Source of the DNA: Thermoleophilaceae bacterium
GTDB lineage: Bacteria > Actinomycetota > Thermoleophilia > Solirubrobacterales > Thermoleophilaceae
Length of the DNA: 64,000 nt
Assembly: GCA_025928265.1 (NCBI GenBank)
Contig: JAICJV010000009.1
Location: forward strand, 1 to 64,000
Reading direction: 5' to 3'
Shown here: positions 62,647-64,000 of the stretch, piece by piece
Layout: each line of letters opens with the position of its first letter
Numbering within the stretch: the first letter of the stretch is position 1
The notes under the pieces: generated by a model
What the model was told of the DNA's origin: nothing
The model's input: only the letters and a program-made list of their open reading frames with translations
The model's database searches: none
Program-made: the position numbers and the translations under genes

Positions 62647-63573
62647 TTGAGCACCGCGGACCTCATCTGGATGAACGGCGAGTTCGTCGCATGGGATGAC
62701 GCGAAGGTGCACGTACTCACGCACGGCCTGCACTACGGCACCGGCGTCTTCGAGGGCATCCGCGCCTACGAGACCGCCGAGGGGCCGGCGATCTTCCGCC
62801 ACCAGGACCACCTGGACCGGCTCGAGGCGAGCGCGAAGCTCTACTACATGGACCTCCCGTGCTCGAAGGACGAGCTGCGCGAGGCCACACACGAGCTGAT
62901 CGGCCGCAACGGCTTCAAGTCGTGCTACATCCGGCCGCTCGTCTACCGCGGGCACGGCCCGATGGGGCTGAACCCGCTCGACAATCCGGTCGAGGTGATG
63001 GTCGCCTGCTGGGAGTGGGGCGCCTACCTCGGCGAGGAGGGCAAGGTCAACGGCATCCGCGCGCGGACGTCGTCGTGGCGGCGGATCTCGCCGGAGTCGC
63101 TGGTCCCGCACTCGAAGGCGTCCGGCCAGTACCTCAACAGCGTGCTCGCCAAGATCGAGGCGGTGAAGTCGGGTTACGAGGAGGCGATCCTGCTCGACGA
63201 CCACGGCCATGTCTGCGAGGGCACCGGCGAGAACGTCTTCGTGGCGAAGGACGGCGTGATCTACACCCCACCGCAGACCGCGTCGATCCTGGACGGCATC
63301 AGCCGCAAGTCGATCATCCAGATCGCGACCGACCTGGGGATCAAGGTTGTGGAGCGCGACATCGCGCGCGCCGAGCTCGCGCTGGCCGACGAGGTCTTCC
63401 TCACCGGCACCGCCGCCGAGCTCACCCCGATGCGGTCGATCGACGACATCGAGATCGGCCCTCCCGGCGAGATCACGCGCCAGATCCAGGCGATCTTCGA
63501 TGACGCGCTGTGCGGCCGCGCGGAGCAGTACCGCGAGTGGCTCGACGTCGTGCGCGTACCCTCGACTGCGTGA
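62647..63573 (+). CDS. ilvE: Branched-chain amino acid aminotransferase
   Basis: [60 protein letters not shown] start with AAGGAG upstream. Confidence 0.94.
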   Translation: MSTADLIWMNGEFVAWDDAKVHVLTHGLHYGTGVFEGIRAYETAEGPAIFRHQDHLDRLEASAKLYYMDLPCSKDELREATHELIGRNGFKSCYIRPLVYRGHGPMGLNPLDNPVEVMVACWEWGAYLGEEGKVNGIRARTSSWRRISPESLVPHSKASGQYLNSVLAKIEAVKSGYEEAILLDDHGHVCEGTGENVFVAKDGVIYTPPQTASILDGISRKSIIQIATDLGIKVVERDIARAELALADEVFLTGTAAELTPMRSIDDIEIGPPGEITRQIQAIFDDALCGRAEQYREWLDVVRVPSTA

Positions 63574-64000
63574 CGCAGCCACAGCAGGTCCAGATCTACG
63601 ACACCACGCTCCGCGATGGGATGCAGGGCGAGGGCATGTCGCTCTCCGCGGAGGAGAAGCTGCGCGTGGCCCACGCGCTCGACTCACTCGGCGTCCAGCT
63701 GATCGAGGCGGGCTTCCCGGCATCGAACCCGAAGGAGGAGGCGGTTTTCGACCTCCTCGCGCGTGAGTCGTTCGAATGCGCCGAGATCGCCGCGTTCGGC
63801 ATGACGCGCCGGCGCGGGATCACCGCCGAAGAGGATCCCGCGCTGCGTCTCCTGGCCGAGTCGTTCGCTCCCGTCTGCACGCTCGTGGGCAAGACGTGGC
63901 GGCTGCACCTCGACAAGGTCACGAAGGTCGACCCCGACGAGAACCTCGCGATGATCGGCGACTCGATCGCGTTCCTCCGCCGCCAGGGGAAGCGCGTGGT
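63570..64000 (+). CDS. cimA: Citramalate synthase / isopropylmalate-synthase-like enzyme, truncated by window end
   Basis: Open frame from GTG 63570 to the edge, not in the ORF track: [57 protein letters not shown]. Confidence 0.85.
   Translation, partial: MTQPQQVQIYDTTLRDGMQGEGMSLSAEEKLRVAHALDSLGVQLIEAGFPASNPKEEAVFDLLARESFECAEIAAFGMTRRRGITAEEDPALRLLAESFAPVCTLVGKTWRLHLDKVTKVDPDENLAMIGDSIAFLRRQGKRV

Overview
High-GC actinobacterial chromosomal window, probably Thermoleophilia/Solirubrobacterales-like by gene content (taxonomy is inference). It is densely coding and mostly housekeeping. Main content: a queuosine-salvage (Qng1/DUF2419) gene; PcrA/UvrD helicase interrupted by an intein; folD; three tandem paralogous membrane proteins; gatCAB; a surface-glycan locus (GT4s, Gfo/Idh, AP-superfamily phosphodiesterase, Wzx-like flippase, FAD oxidoreductase, GT2, GT2-GT-C fusion); NDH-2; a PaoABC/xanthine-dehydrogenase-like operon; ilvBN; a complete menaquinone set (menF, D, H, C, A, B, E); ilvC; a class V aminotransferase plus serA; leuA, leuCD, leuB, ilvE and the start of cimA; azlCD; a P450; and a cupin-HTH regulator. 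No rRNA, tRNA, CRISPR array or transposase was recognised. The most interesting observations are: (i) two gene junctions where the downstream gene lacks a canonical start and appears to begin at AUA in an ATAG stop/start overlap; (ii) an unannotated leucine-rich leader peptide ([17 protein letters not shown]) before leuA; (iii) an intein in helicase motif III carrying a GIY-YIG-like segment; (iv) divergent gene pairs about 20-26 bp apart with overlapping -10 elements (menD/menH, menB/menE, azlC/P450); (v) a recurrent TANNNT-N6-8-start signature implying leaderless transcription; (vi) several perfect dyad operators. All calls come from reading the sequence and the supplied ORF track. No database search was run.
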